From Oscheius onirici (lineage: Eukaryota; Nematoda; Chromadorea; Rhabditida; Rhabditidae), in contig OW051470.1 of the NCBI GenBank assembly GCA_932521025.1, positions 7,302,501-7,366,500 of the forward strand: a stretch of DNA of 64,000 nt. The letters run 5' to 3'. Below, one piece after another: positions 50,947-60,767 of the stretch. The notes under the pieces were generated by a model. It was not told the origin of the DNA and searched no databases. It saw only the letters and a program-made list of their open reading frames with translations. Each line of letters opens with the position of its first letter. Position 1 is the first letter of the stretch. The position numbers were made by a program, and so were the translations under genes.

Positions 50947-52832
50947 ATGAGCCAAAATAACAAAGAACCTCTCGAAGGTAGTGTCCCTCCCGACGACGAG
51001 GAAGCTGAACAGTGAGTTATATCCCTTTTGTTATTACATTTTCAAAACTTTCTTCTTCATGACTGCTTTTCAGGGTTCCCGCTACGCCGGTAAAAGACAT
51101 AAAAAGTGAGCAGGAAGACTTCTCTTCAGCCGGGAGCAGGTAATTGTGCCACCGTTCTGCCAAATATTGAATTTTAGTGTGATTATCTACACACCGTCTC
51201 CGAAACGCGTCGAGGTCGTGACTCTGGATAGCGATGATGACAACGACGATGAGCCAAATGAAATTCCTGCAAAGGAGGAATTTTCCTATGAGGATCCGGA
51301 GGAACCGGCTCACGTGTCGAGACCAGTTGAAAGGTTACTTTTAGCATTCTTTTGCGGAAATGGGCATAATCGAGGAGGATATAGCTTAGACACATGCTCT
51401 CACGATCCATGTTCTTCCGTGCTATTTTCAAATTGCAGACCGAGAGTTCCAAATCCGTATCGACAGCTGTCTCCGGTGCTCACAAGTATAAGCCTGATTA
51501 CTCCAACGAGACAGCCGTGAGTTTGTTTTTGCACAATATGCCTCGTTATGGTATATGTTACTTTCAATATTTAGAGAAGGCCGTCGATATTCGTTTCCTG
51601 AACTGTCACCTTCGGTGTCGTCCAACACCCAAGCTTCGCCTCTGAGATCTTCGTAAGTTTTCGCCCTCACTTTTTCAACAGACCAAATTTTCAGGCGTGA
51701 CATTTTTGCCGGAAGTAGCGAACTCTTCAACGCCAACAAGGATCTGCCAGTTCCGCCTCCGAGCCAGGAAACTGATCCGGACAGTCGGCCGGTCGCTCCC
51801 TGTAGAGATGTCAGTATGAGGTCAAGTCAAAATTCTGACAGCGGGCGAACTGCTGTTGTTGCACCGATTCGTAGGTTGCCAGCTGTTTCGGGTACGCTAC
51901 TTTCTTATGAAAAAACTATTTCAGTGAAATTGTATAAGTTATTCATGTTTTTTTTCTAAACGTTTCGAGTTTTTTAAACTGATATACTCTAATTTTGTTC
52001 CCTTCATGATTACAATATACGATTGCTTCTAGGGCGTCCGACTCGCTTTGTATTACGTTTTCGGTCTTGAAAACTTGCTGGAATCGTACTAATTCATAGT
52101 TATAGCTCCAAACCGACGCGCCTCGACTCCTTATCGTCCTATGCCTCCCCTTCGACTTCATTCTCAGGACGAGAGTGAAGGCGACGCACCGAACGTGACG
52201 GCCGCAACTTCAGGTTCTTTCCCCTGTTTTTTTTTTCGCCCAAACCCATGCTTTTAGCTCATTCGTCCCAAAGCAATATTCCTGTTGTTGTCCGACCCCG
52301 TCCGAAGAATACAGCCAGTCATCTGTCGAAAAGACCTGTTCTAAAGGCCTACGCTCCTCCAGCAAAGAAGAAGAAAACGGCTCCTCGTGAGTTCTTTTTA
52401 ACAGTCACGCCCAGAGAGCCCCCAATTTTAGCTGTAAAAAACCGAATGTCTCAAGAAATGAGGCGTCTACAGCAGTCGGCCGATTTTATGATTCCAAAAT
52501 TGCCCTTTTCGCGTCTGGTAAAAGACGTAACGGAGACGGTTTGTGATGTAAGTGCCTTTTTTTAACTGAAAAATGCTCACTTTTTAGGATATGGGCATTG
52601 AAATGAAGAAATGGCAGAGTGGTGCCATGGGAGCTGTCCAGGTGAACCGTTTTCCTCAAAATGCATTAAAAATCTCGTTGTTCAGACCGCTGCTGAATGC
52701 TATCTTGGAAGTCTTTTCGCTGACGGCTACGTGTGCGCCCTTCATGCAAAAAGGGTCACTCTGATGCCGACGGATATCCAACTCGTCCTTAGATTGAGAA
52801 GTGACGATGATCCGGGAAAGAAGAGACCGTAA
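50947..52832 (+). CDS. CENPA: Centromeric histone H3 variant (CENP-A type) with a long N-terminal tail
   Basis: The C-terminal 110 or so residues are an H3 histone fold: EMRRLQQSADFMIPKLPFSR, LVKDVTETVCDDMG, KKWQSGAMGAVQTAAECYLG, SLFADGYVCALHAKRVTLMP and TDIQLVLRLRSDDD, aligned throughout to alpha-N to alpha-3 of H3 (LPFQRLVREI..., IHAKRVTIMPKDIQL). Loop 1 is longer than in H3, a CENP-A trait, and the canonical H3 tail (ARTKQTARKS) is absent. Instead about 300 residues precede the fold, acidic near the start (TLDSDDDNDDEPNE), then Ser/Pro-rich, then basic (PPAKKKKTAP). About ten exons with short introns. The ATG follows an attttcag acceptor by 6 nt. It stops after DDPGKKRP. It should mark centromeric chromatin and direct kinetochore assembly; the tail may recruit kinetochore proteins. 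Confidence 0.88.
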
Positions 52833-53344
52833 AATATTATTTGTTACTTATCATACATAGTTTTATACGTTTAATACACTGTTGTTCCACGATGTGGTCG
52901 TCTATAGATTCTTGCAGTTGAGAGAGCGACTTGGTGTATTGGACGGACCATATCTGGTTCAAGTCAATCGGCTGTAGTCTATTCTAATGTTCAACCTGCT
53001 AACAGCGTTCTAATATAACGACAACATTCTTTGCGCATAGGAGAAGGACATTTGAAGTCGTAAAGATAGTTCTTTCGCAGAGATTCTGTTCATCTGCTCC
53101 AGCGAGCGAGTGAACCAAAAAGAATCTCTGAAGGTGGAGTTAGCAAGCTCAGAAACAGAATCAGAAGAAACACTGACAGTTAGAAAATCACAGTTGAGAA
53201 AGCTTATTCTTGATGGAGTCAGACAGTTGGCGAACTGATTGTGAGAGTCTGCATTTAAATTTATTCTCCGGTATCAAAATCACAAAAGTGGCGCCGGCAC
53301 CATGGATCTGAACCATTCAAATCCACTAATCCGAGCTTGTCGCA
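52833..53344. other. Stretch downstream of the centromeric histone gene
   Basis: Contains the 3' UTR and about 400 nt without recognisable content. Confidence 0.4.
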
Positions 53345-53650
53345 TTCAAACAGCAGAACATTGTAACCGTCGCTCTCCTGATCTCGTCTCCCCATCGTGT
53401 AGATGTCGTCCTATTATTCTCTTCCGTCCTACAGGCCACCATTCTGTGATGATTTTGGGCCATCGGTCGTTTTCCATCGTAGCCATCTTCAATGTGCAAT
53501 TCAGCTTTCGTCTCCAGGCTAGTACTTGTATGTCAGTGAGTCCTGTCCTTTTTCTTACGTCACTGTTCCTGACTCTGTGGAGTAAGGTGAGACCTAACAT
53601 TGATCTTTCCATACGTCTTTGTACTGAATCGTTTCGTTTGAATCTCATAG
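53345..53650 (-). mobile_element. RTE-like LINE 3' fragment
   Basis: On the minus strand one frame reads QRRMERSMLGLTLLHRVRNS, DVRKRTGLTDIQVLAWRRKL and ITEWWPVGRKRIIGR, the standard post-RT region of RTE elements. Nothing upstream in that frame encodes a reverse transcriptase. Better preserved than the copy at 44.2 kb. Confidence 0.82.
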
Positions 53651-53654
53651 GTGC

Positions 53655-53915
53655 TGCTAGGGATGGGAGCGGGCCGGGGCCTGTTCCTAGGTTTAGTGAG
53701 TCTCAGGCCTAGTGTCCCTTCCCTTCTCCCCTTGTCACTCTGTTCCAGTCACCCCTTGTCCCTCCAAAGAAACTACCAATGTCGTTAGAATCCTTCGCGC
53801 ACTTGTTAAAAACTAATTTGCGCACAAAGCTCCCCATCCTTATCCTCAATTAGAGCTTCAGACAGACACACACAGAGAGACCTGGAAGCAATTTAAAGTG
53901 GATTCTATTATTTAG
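53655..53915 (-). repeat. Dispersed repeat, copy 5 (inverted)
   Basis: On the minus strand: AAATTGCTTCCAGG, TG tract, CTGAAGCTCTAATTGAGGAT, TTTGTGCGCAAATTAGTTTT, AACGACATTGGTAGTTTC, GGAACAGAGTGACAAG and AGTCTCACTAAACC on the other strand, the order of copy 4. It directly abuts the GC-rich repeat at 53905. Confidence 0.82.
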
Positions 53916-54065
53916 TTCTGAAATGCGCTAAAATGCACTATAATATGACCAGCTTCATTTTTGGTCCGATCCCGGTCCAACGGCCAAGTCTGGGGAGCGG
54001 GCCCAGGCGGGCCGGGCCCGGGCCCTGAAATCTCGGCCCGGCCCGTTTAAGAATCTTCGATGCCG
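53905..54065 (-). repeat. GC-rich repeat, right copy (inverted)
   Basis: TTAGTTCTGAAATGCGCTAA, AATGCACTATAATATGACCA, TTCATTTTTGGTCCGA and a GGGCCCGGCCCG core: the reverse complement of 50186-50325 over more than 100 nt. Confidence 0.85.
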
Positions 54066-54099
54066 ATTGAACGCCGCCCAGCCAGCTCCGATGCGTCTT

Positions 54100-54270
54100 G
54101 CCATTTCCGTATCCTCTTCCGTGGATGAAGCGAGATGGCGCAATGGCAGTTGGCGCCGCGTCAGTCTAAAGGGTCCCACGTTCAAAACCCCGCCTCGGCC
54201 CAACCATGGCTTCCATCCTTCGGAGGTCGGTAAATTGGTAGTAGCTTGCTACGGAGTAAAGGCGTTGCCA
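54100..54270 (+). repeat. tRNA-related sequence, uncertain
   Basis: AGATGGCGCAATGGCAGTTG resembles an A box and ACGTTCAAAACC a weak B box, about 45 nt apart. No cloverleaf closes. It follows the GC-rich repeat just as the tRNA-like block does at 50.4 kb, so it may be the SINE head of that element. Confidence 0.35.
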
Positions 54271-54669
54271 GAAAAGTCGAGGCAGCTTCGGAACGTTAAT
54301 GCCTACCGCAACCTGGCCACTCAGGAAGCACCCGCAGCCCATGAGTCTCTTCGGAACTCAGGCTTGAGTCGGGAAGAAACTTTACTTTACTTCCGTGACA
54401 GTTATTGAACTTCCCAGATACACGAAGAAGAAGAGGGTTTGAATAGACTACAAAAGAACGAGGAATTTTACTTGTTCTTCCTGGTACTTTTGAAACAATA
54501 GCAAACTATCTTTGAAAACCACAAGTTATGCGTCTCCCATCTGCTTCCCCAGCCTAGTTCTGAAAAAAAGTAAAAACGGTTTTACCGTAACAGAAGTCAA
54601 CTGAATGTCTCTTTGTCTGTGGCTACCCGTCTCTCTCCTTTTTTCTCTTTCTAAACGGACTGTTTCCAG

Positions 54670-54818
54670 GTCCCCCGATCCGCGCCTTCGTCAAGGTGGT
54701 CTGCGTCCTCGGCATGGTCGGATGCATCATCTTCATGCTCTACATGAGTCTCGAGATGTTTCTCCACATCCGCAACTCGCCCGAACAAAGAAGACAGAAA
54801 CCTCGAACTGTCCAATAA
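54670..54818 (+). CDS. Last exon of a small single-pass membrane protein
   Basis: After a good acceptor (ctgtttccag) the frame PPIRAFVKVVCVLGMVGCII, FMLYMSLEMFLHIRNSPEQR, RQKPRTVQ runs to TAA at 54816-54818. The segment VVCVLGMVGCIIFMLYM is a clear transmembrane helix and the tail is basic. The stop overlaps an AATAAA. I cannot identify the upstream exon or the family; a start near 54605 in this frame is not supported. Confidence 0.45.
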
Positions 54819-54819
54819 A

Positions 54820-55180
54820 ATTGTTTTATCTTCATCTTGTTTTTACTGGGAAATGGGGGAACTGTCTTTTGGGGAAAATATCTTGTGTCTCCTTCCGATT
54901 TTTTCATTGGCCATTATAAAGGTGCTTTCCTGCTACTCTTCTAGTCATCTAGTCAACGCAGTTTTTGGAATCACTCGGAAGTCTTACTTTTCAGAAAATT
55001 GTATGAGGACAAAGCTTCTTATAGATTCCGTGAAGCTTATGAACAGTCAGCGTGTACTTAGGATCTCCTAAACCGTCTAACAAGTCCCACGTATATTCTC
55101 TGACGGGTAAGATAAAGAAGGTTTTGTTCTATTCTACCCGTACGAATCATATTTACACGGTCTGCACATGCTAGTTTAAA
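54820..55180. other. Spacer before the inverted-repeat elements
   Basis: 360 nt, no recognised content. Confidence 0.35.
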
Positions 55181-55575
55181 TATATGTAGCAGTTAGAACT
55201 GTTTTTCAGTGTAAACTGTTTACACTGAAAAATTTCTAACTACAACATATATTGTTGCAGTTGAAATTGACCGGCCGTTGATATTGACCGGAAATTTCAC
55301 TTTTTCTATTTTTATCGATCTTTTTTGATTTTATTTTCTTTTATTATTGTAGAATATCCTATTTGGAACGTTTTGATACTAAAACGACCGAAAAAAATCG
55401 GAAAAATACACTTGAAAACAATTTCACAAGCCATGTTTGGTTGTTTTGAGCTTAGCTAAATCTAGCTATTTTGATAGAAAAAAAATGAAAAATAAAAGGG
55501 AAAAAATAAATAAAAAACCCAAAATAATGAATTTCCGGTCAATATCAATGGCCGGTCAATTTCAACTGCAACATA
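55181..55575. mobile_element. Inverted-repeat element 1 (MITE-like)
   Basis: Left arm 55250-55297 and right arm 55530-55575 are near-perfect inverted copies (core TTGAAATTGACCGGCCGTTG, then ATATTGACCGGAAATT). A separate palindrome of about 70 nt at 55181-55252 (TTTTTCAGTGTAAACTG meeting TTTACACTGAAAAA) adjoins the left arm. The 230-nt centre is AT-rich and non-coding. Confidence 0.8.
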
Positions 55576-55579
55576 TTTT

Positions 55580-55982
55580 GGATAGACCATATATTAGGTC
55601 GCCAACTAAGTATTTAAAAAACACTCATAACATTTTGCAATTTCAACAAAATCGGGCAGACTCGGTTCCAAAATGTAGGTCTATCCTAGGCCCAATTAAT
55701 AGGCTATATGAGAGACCTGGATATCTTACCGTCTGAGCACAGTGAACGGTTTAAGTTTTGATCAAAACACCATTTTGGCCATAACTCTTCAGGGTTGCAT
55801 CCTACTAAAAAGTTCTCAACTAGTGAAAACCTCAGCTCAATGAGACGAGTATTTTGCTTTTTTGAAAAACGATTTTTGCTTTCGGATCAGGTCTAAACTG
55901 AAAATGTCCGGATGGCGCAGTGGGTTTGGAAATTTCACAATTTTTTAAATACTTAGTTGGTGACCTAATATATGGTCTATCC
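55580..55982. mobile_element. Inverted-repeat element 2 (MITE-like), 403 bp
   Basis: GGATAGACCATATATTAGGT followed by CACCAACTAAGTATTTAAAA (one mismatch between arms) forms 42-bp terminal inverted repeats at 55580-55621 and 55941-55982. The interior has no coding frame with a known family. Confidence 0.85.
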
Positions 55983-56126
55983 AAATTGAAAGTTTACTGA
56001 AGGCTTACTATAGAATTTTTTGTGAAAATTTAAAGGACTGGTGCGCTCGGGATATTCCCAAAACATTTCTCATGCTTTGAAACCCCTATTCGATTCTTCT
56101 AGAGCTTAGGCAGATCAAATATTTAA

Positions 56127-56698
56127 TTATAGGTCTCGCCAAAACGACCTTCAAAATTTGGTTCCGACTTGGTCTCGAGGGGACTTGGCGCGCAAATTAT
56201 TTTTGGCGGTATTTCAAATTTTTGCCGTTTTTCTAGTCGAATTTTTGTTCCCTTTTCTTATTTTTAGGTCATTTTTCTTGTTTCTTTCTTGTCTATCAAT
56301 CGTGCAAATGCTCTCTATGATTATAAGAAAAAAAATAGTGGAAAATAGTTCTGTTTTCAATTTTTACCGTTTATCTTTGTCAAAGCAAGTGATTTCATCG
56401 GCAGGATTGATAAATCACAATGAGGAGTACTATTCCCAGGCCTATATACGCATACAACCGCATCAACACTCTCTTAGAGCGTCATTTTTCTATTTTTGTT
56501 TATTTCGGATTTCTTTTTTCAAAAAATCATAGAGGGCATTTGCACGATTGATAGGCAAGAAAGAAACAAGAAAGGAACGAAAATTCGACAAGAAAAAGGA
56601 CAAAAGTTTGAAATACCGCCAAAAATAATTTGCGCGCCAAGTTCCCTCGAGACCAAGCCGGAACCAAATTTTGAAGGTCATTTTGGCGAGACCTATAA
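56127..56698. mobile_element. Long-arm fold-back element
   Basis: Arms at about 56127-56325 and 56524-56698 are inverted copies over roughly 175 nt (TTATAGGTCTCGCC, TTCAAAATTTGGTTCC, TTGGCGCGCAAATTATTTTT, GGCGGTATTTCAAA, CTATCAATCGTGCAAATG), with a 200-nt centre. A transcript would fold into a very long hairpin. No transposase is encoded. Confidence 0.88.
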
Positions 56699-56835
56699 AC
56701 GACTGTCCACGGTTTTATATATTTATTTCGTGCGAAGAAAAATGCCCATGACAAAATCGAGCACTCGAAATCTCACTTTGTTCACATTTTCCATTCCTTT
56801 TTTAGAAATTAGAGAAAAATATTTTTAGGAAACTA

Positions 56836-59800
56836 ATGGACGAATTGCCAGGTATTTCCGTTTCTTTCATCAAATACAATGGGTCCTTTTTAGAAGAATT
56901 CAGTATACAAGACCCGTTTGCCCATGGAGAAGAGAATTTATTCATAAATGTCCCAATACGAGCAGTCCAGGCGAATATTTACGGAAATATATCTCACGAG
57001 GACGTTATCTTAAAGACTATTAAGTACTTTTACATTATTTTTCCTATAAACTCGCTAAAAAATTCAGAATATTTGCTGCCAGAGAGCTCCGACCACGTCT
57101 TTTTAACTGGTTCGAGGATCTTTCCAAGGATTATGGAGAGAATATGGAACAAATGACCAAGATCCCTCTAAAAATCCAGCAGGTCTTGGAATCGGTATCC
57201 TTTTCCTCGCTTGGCTACCAATTTAGTTTTCAGATCCTCATCTCCACAAACGCATCAGAAAAACTCGTCGCACGAGTAAAAAAGGCCGTTCCTATTAGTC
57301 TTTTCGGAGCCTCAGAGCATGATTTCCTTCCTCAGACCATCATCTTTCTCGCCAACCATTTTCAAGCGTTCCGGAAAAGTATCCACTTGTTAATTGTTGT
57401 CATCTCGAAAATTCAGCAAGCCTCTTCGAAAAGACGGATCTTTTCAATGTTGTTGGAAAGTGTGAGCCGACAGATTGGCCGGAGGAACAGAACGAGGCCG
57501 TTTACAAATATTTCGTCAAAATGGTCGAAGTCATGTTAGTTTTTTCTTACTCTCAAATAGCTATTTTTGAATCTTCGTGATTTTGTCCAACATGTCTTCA
57601 TTTGCCATCAAAAATGTCACTTTAGGTTCGATTCGTGGCTCGGCTTCGGTCCACTGGTCTCCCACGGCATGTCTATCGCCTACACTATGGTCAGCAAAGT
57701 CTTCCAAACCCAAATTTACCAGTGGCACGGAACATTCACAGTAGAGAATCTTCAGGAGGTGAATTTCCTATTCATTTTCTTTAAAAATGCACTCTTTCTA
57801 GATCGACAACACGATCAGGAGCTGGCTCAGTACTTTTGCCCCGCAGTCGGACGAGACGGAACGGATTCTCCAGCGTTCTCACGAGTCCATCTGCTGTCTG
57901 GCCATCGGGATGCTCATGCCTAATGTATTTTTGTGGATTTCTCAAACAATAAACTTCAGGTTTACGACTTGGCCATTTTAAACTATCCGGACTCTTCTGA
58001 GACGATAGGCACGCTGAGATTCTGCTTTGCGCATACACACAACTACGGAAGAGAAGCCACTCTGAACCTAATGCTCGACAAGGTCCGAAAACAGCTGCTT
58101 TCCGTCGAAGAAGATACCTCGGTCATTTTGGACGGATTCGCCAACTGTGTCCATTCACTGAGAGAACTCGATCCGTCCTGCTCGTTCATGCACCGAGTCT
58201 GCAGTGAAATTCGCGAATTTTTAAAGTTTTTTTTCCCATTTTTAGTTTTTCTTATCAAAATATAGAAAACGACCAGATACTGTCCGTAAAATCATCAACT
58301 ACATCACGTCGGAGAAAAGAGAACAGCTCTCGGAGCAGCTGGGCACCAGATCGGGAACAATTATCGATGAGGACGAGTTTCGCGGGACGAACGACGAATT
58401 CTTGGCGGAGGGTTTGGACACGAATGGCTGGGAGACTTGGATACCGGATCCCCCGGATGCTCCAGTTGGTACTGTTCCTTCTATTTTGTGTTGTAGAGCG
58501 AGTTTTTTTTAATAATAGAGCGGGGTAGATTCCGCTGTACCATGCGTTATTCGTTGGTTTATTTCTTTAAAAAAGCAGACTAGACCTCAATTTATTTGCA
58601 GGCAAAAGTAGTCACGTGCGCCAGTCAGCCGACGTCTTCAATATGCTAATATCAGTCTACGGAAGCAAAGAGATGTTCGTAAAAGAATACCGCAAACTGC
58701 TCTCGGAGAGACTGACCTCCTTTGCCGAACAGGACTCGATTTTCGAGCAGCGCTACCTGGAAATATTGAAACAGCGTTTCAACGAGGGCGAACTCTCCCA
58801 ATGCGAAGTTATGCTACGAGATGTCATCGAGAGCGCCCGGATTGAGAAGTGTATGGCCATGAAACAGGTACTTTTCCGTAAAAATCTAAAATATAACCAT
58901 TTTTAGGTTCTCCCCGTGACGTCGTCGATCGTCTCATCACATTTTTGGCCTCTTCCCGAACTGGACAAGAATCTCGTCTTTCCTGATCAGCTCGAGGAAA
59001 TGCTCGAATTGTATACGAAACTATACCGGGAAAATAAGGCGAGTCGACGACTGAACTGGCTCAAATCTTGGGGGTAAACGTTCCCAAGTTTCAGATCAAA
59101 GAGTAGATTATAGATGGGCCGAAGTGGAGCTGACAATCGGCGGAACGACGGTCACTCGCTTTGTGAGCAATCAGCACGCGGCCGTCTTGTACCTCTTCGC
59201 CGAGCAGGAGAGTTGGTCACCTCCGGATGTAGCCACTCGGCTAGGGATCACAAAAGGCGTGGCGAGAAGACGACTCGAATGGTGGGGCAATCAGGGACTA
59301 CTCATTCAGGTTCGTTTTACTCGCCTTTTTTTCAACTTTTTACAAGGTGTTTAACCATTGAGGAAAAAGCGACTGTCTGATTCCAATCTTTTGAAGATTT
59401 GCTAATTTTCTCATAAGTCTGGGACCGTTTAGCTACCCTTTTGACCGCATCCTTTGAATAAATTGCAATGCCATAACTCTCCCAACGGCACATAAGTTGT
59501 AATCAAGACTCTCTAAAATAGCAGTAACCCAATGTTTTCGGGGGGAAGCCGATAAAACACGAATTATGCTATGAGATCCCTTCGGGTATCCTATTTTAGT
59601 TACATCGGTCGTTACACCGGTCTTACTCTGAATGGGTTACGGTCATGACAATTTTTCTTTGCGCGAACCAGATAAAACAAATTTCAGGAACTGCCAACGG
59701 GAGCCACGTCAGAAGAATGGCGTCTTGTTGAAGACGGAACGAGTCTAGAGAATACCATTCGGCACGCGGGCGATGCTTCGGATGACGAGGACGGAGCGGC

Positions 59801-60095
59801 AATTGAAGACGTCTCAGATGCTGCAGACGCGCTAGAAGCCTACTGGATGTATACCCGGAACTATATCGTTCGTTCTTTTTGCTCGTAATTAATTTTAATG
59901 CAATTTTAGGCCCAAAATGAGACGGTCAAGGCCGAACGAATCCACAAAATCTTCAAAATGTTCGCTTCGCCCTCGTCACAGGGTCCGAGTCTCGACGTCG
60001 TCAACACCTTCCTCTTCCGAAAAGTCAAACAGAATCTGCTCAGTTTCCAGTCCGGTGGATTCCGGGTCGTCAAAGATGCTCCAGCCACTTCTTGA
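56836..60095 (+). CDS. ANAPC2: Anaphase-promoting complex subunit 2 (cullin-like)
   Basis: Cullin-homology scaffold that with the RING subunit APC11 forms the catalytic core of the APC/C ubiquitin ligase. Early exons (MDELPGISVSFIKYNGSF, FAARELRPRLFNWFEDLS) are divergent. The diagnostic blocks are SGTIIDEDEF followed by GWETWIPDPPDAPVG and the cullin part SADVFNMLISVYGSKEMFVK, EYRKLLSERL, ILKQRFNEGELSQCEVMLRD, SIVSSHFWPLPELDKNL, then VELTIGGTTVTRFVSNQHAA and ITKGVARRRLEWWGNQGLL. The C-terminal winged-helix domain ends GGFRVVKDAPATS, with ARRRL at the recognition helix. An acidic linker (DASDDEDGAAIEDVSDAAD) matches the human one in position. Introns are mostly short; one of about 390 nt precedes ELPTGATSEEW. 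The ATG lies 7 nt after an atttttag acceptor, right beside the fold-back elements. Confidence 0.94.
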
Positions 60096-60767
60096 TCTCA
60101 CTTTTCATTGCTGACTTTTGCATGTTTGTACACTGAAGTAAATGGTCTTTTTCCATCGCTTATAAGCTATTTGTGCATACATATTGTAAAAGTCTCATTC
60201 GTGTATCTTTTAAGTAAAGAGAAAATGACGTCATTTTGTCGTAGCTGTTGCGAAATTCTCTGCAACTGAGACTAGCCATTTTGGGGGATAAAAGAGCTGT
60301 TTTTCCCTCAAACTTTTCCTCTGGAATTAACACTTTTTGATATTTCATGCTTTGTTCGAGCTAAAATATTCTTATTTTCAGAACAAACAAGCATGGAGAT
60401 GACTACAAAGGACCAGGTTTGTTTCTTCAAAAAATTTAAACAACAAAGTATTTTTGGATCAAACGAACTAGAATTAGCTGAAATTTATAAATTGGGTTAA
60501 AAATGTCAGACCACTCCCTACTTACCTTCCCAAACTCCCCCTTTTGGCTCCAAATTGATGTAGTCACGCGCTTTGCGCCCACCTCCCCCGTTCGTCTCAG
60601 CTGTGTTTTCTTGGTACACACAGCGTAAGCAGAATATCGTTGGATGTTGTAGACTGTTTTCTCTCTTTTCCCTTTAGAACATCCTCTCCTCCGCTTTTCT
60701 CCCTTTTGGGTTTTGACGCTTTTTTAAAAGCACCATATCCAGGATAGATGAAATAGAGTCTGTGCCG
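60096..60767. other. Spacer, with a possible alternative 5' exon of the cytohesin gene
   Basis: At 60393-60416 a short ATG frame (MEMTTKDQ) follows an attttcag acceptor and ends at a GT donor. It would make a plausible first exon, but I find no in-frame junction to the next exon, so I leave it outside the CDS. Confidence 0.35.

Noticed and set aside
55895-55935. A-box-like GGATGGCGCAGTGGG
   Set aside because: No B box follows at a suitable distance, and the site is inside the 403-bp inverted-repeat element.
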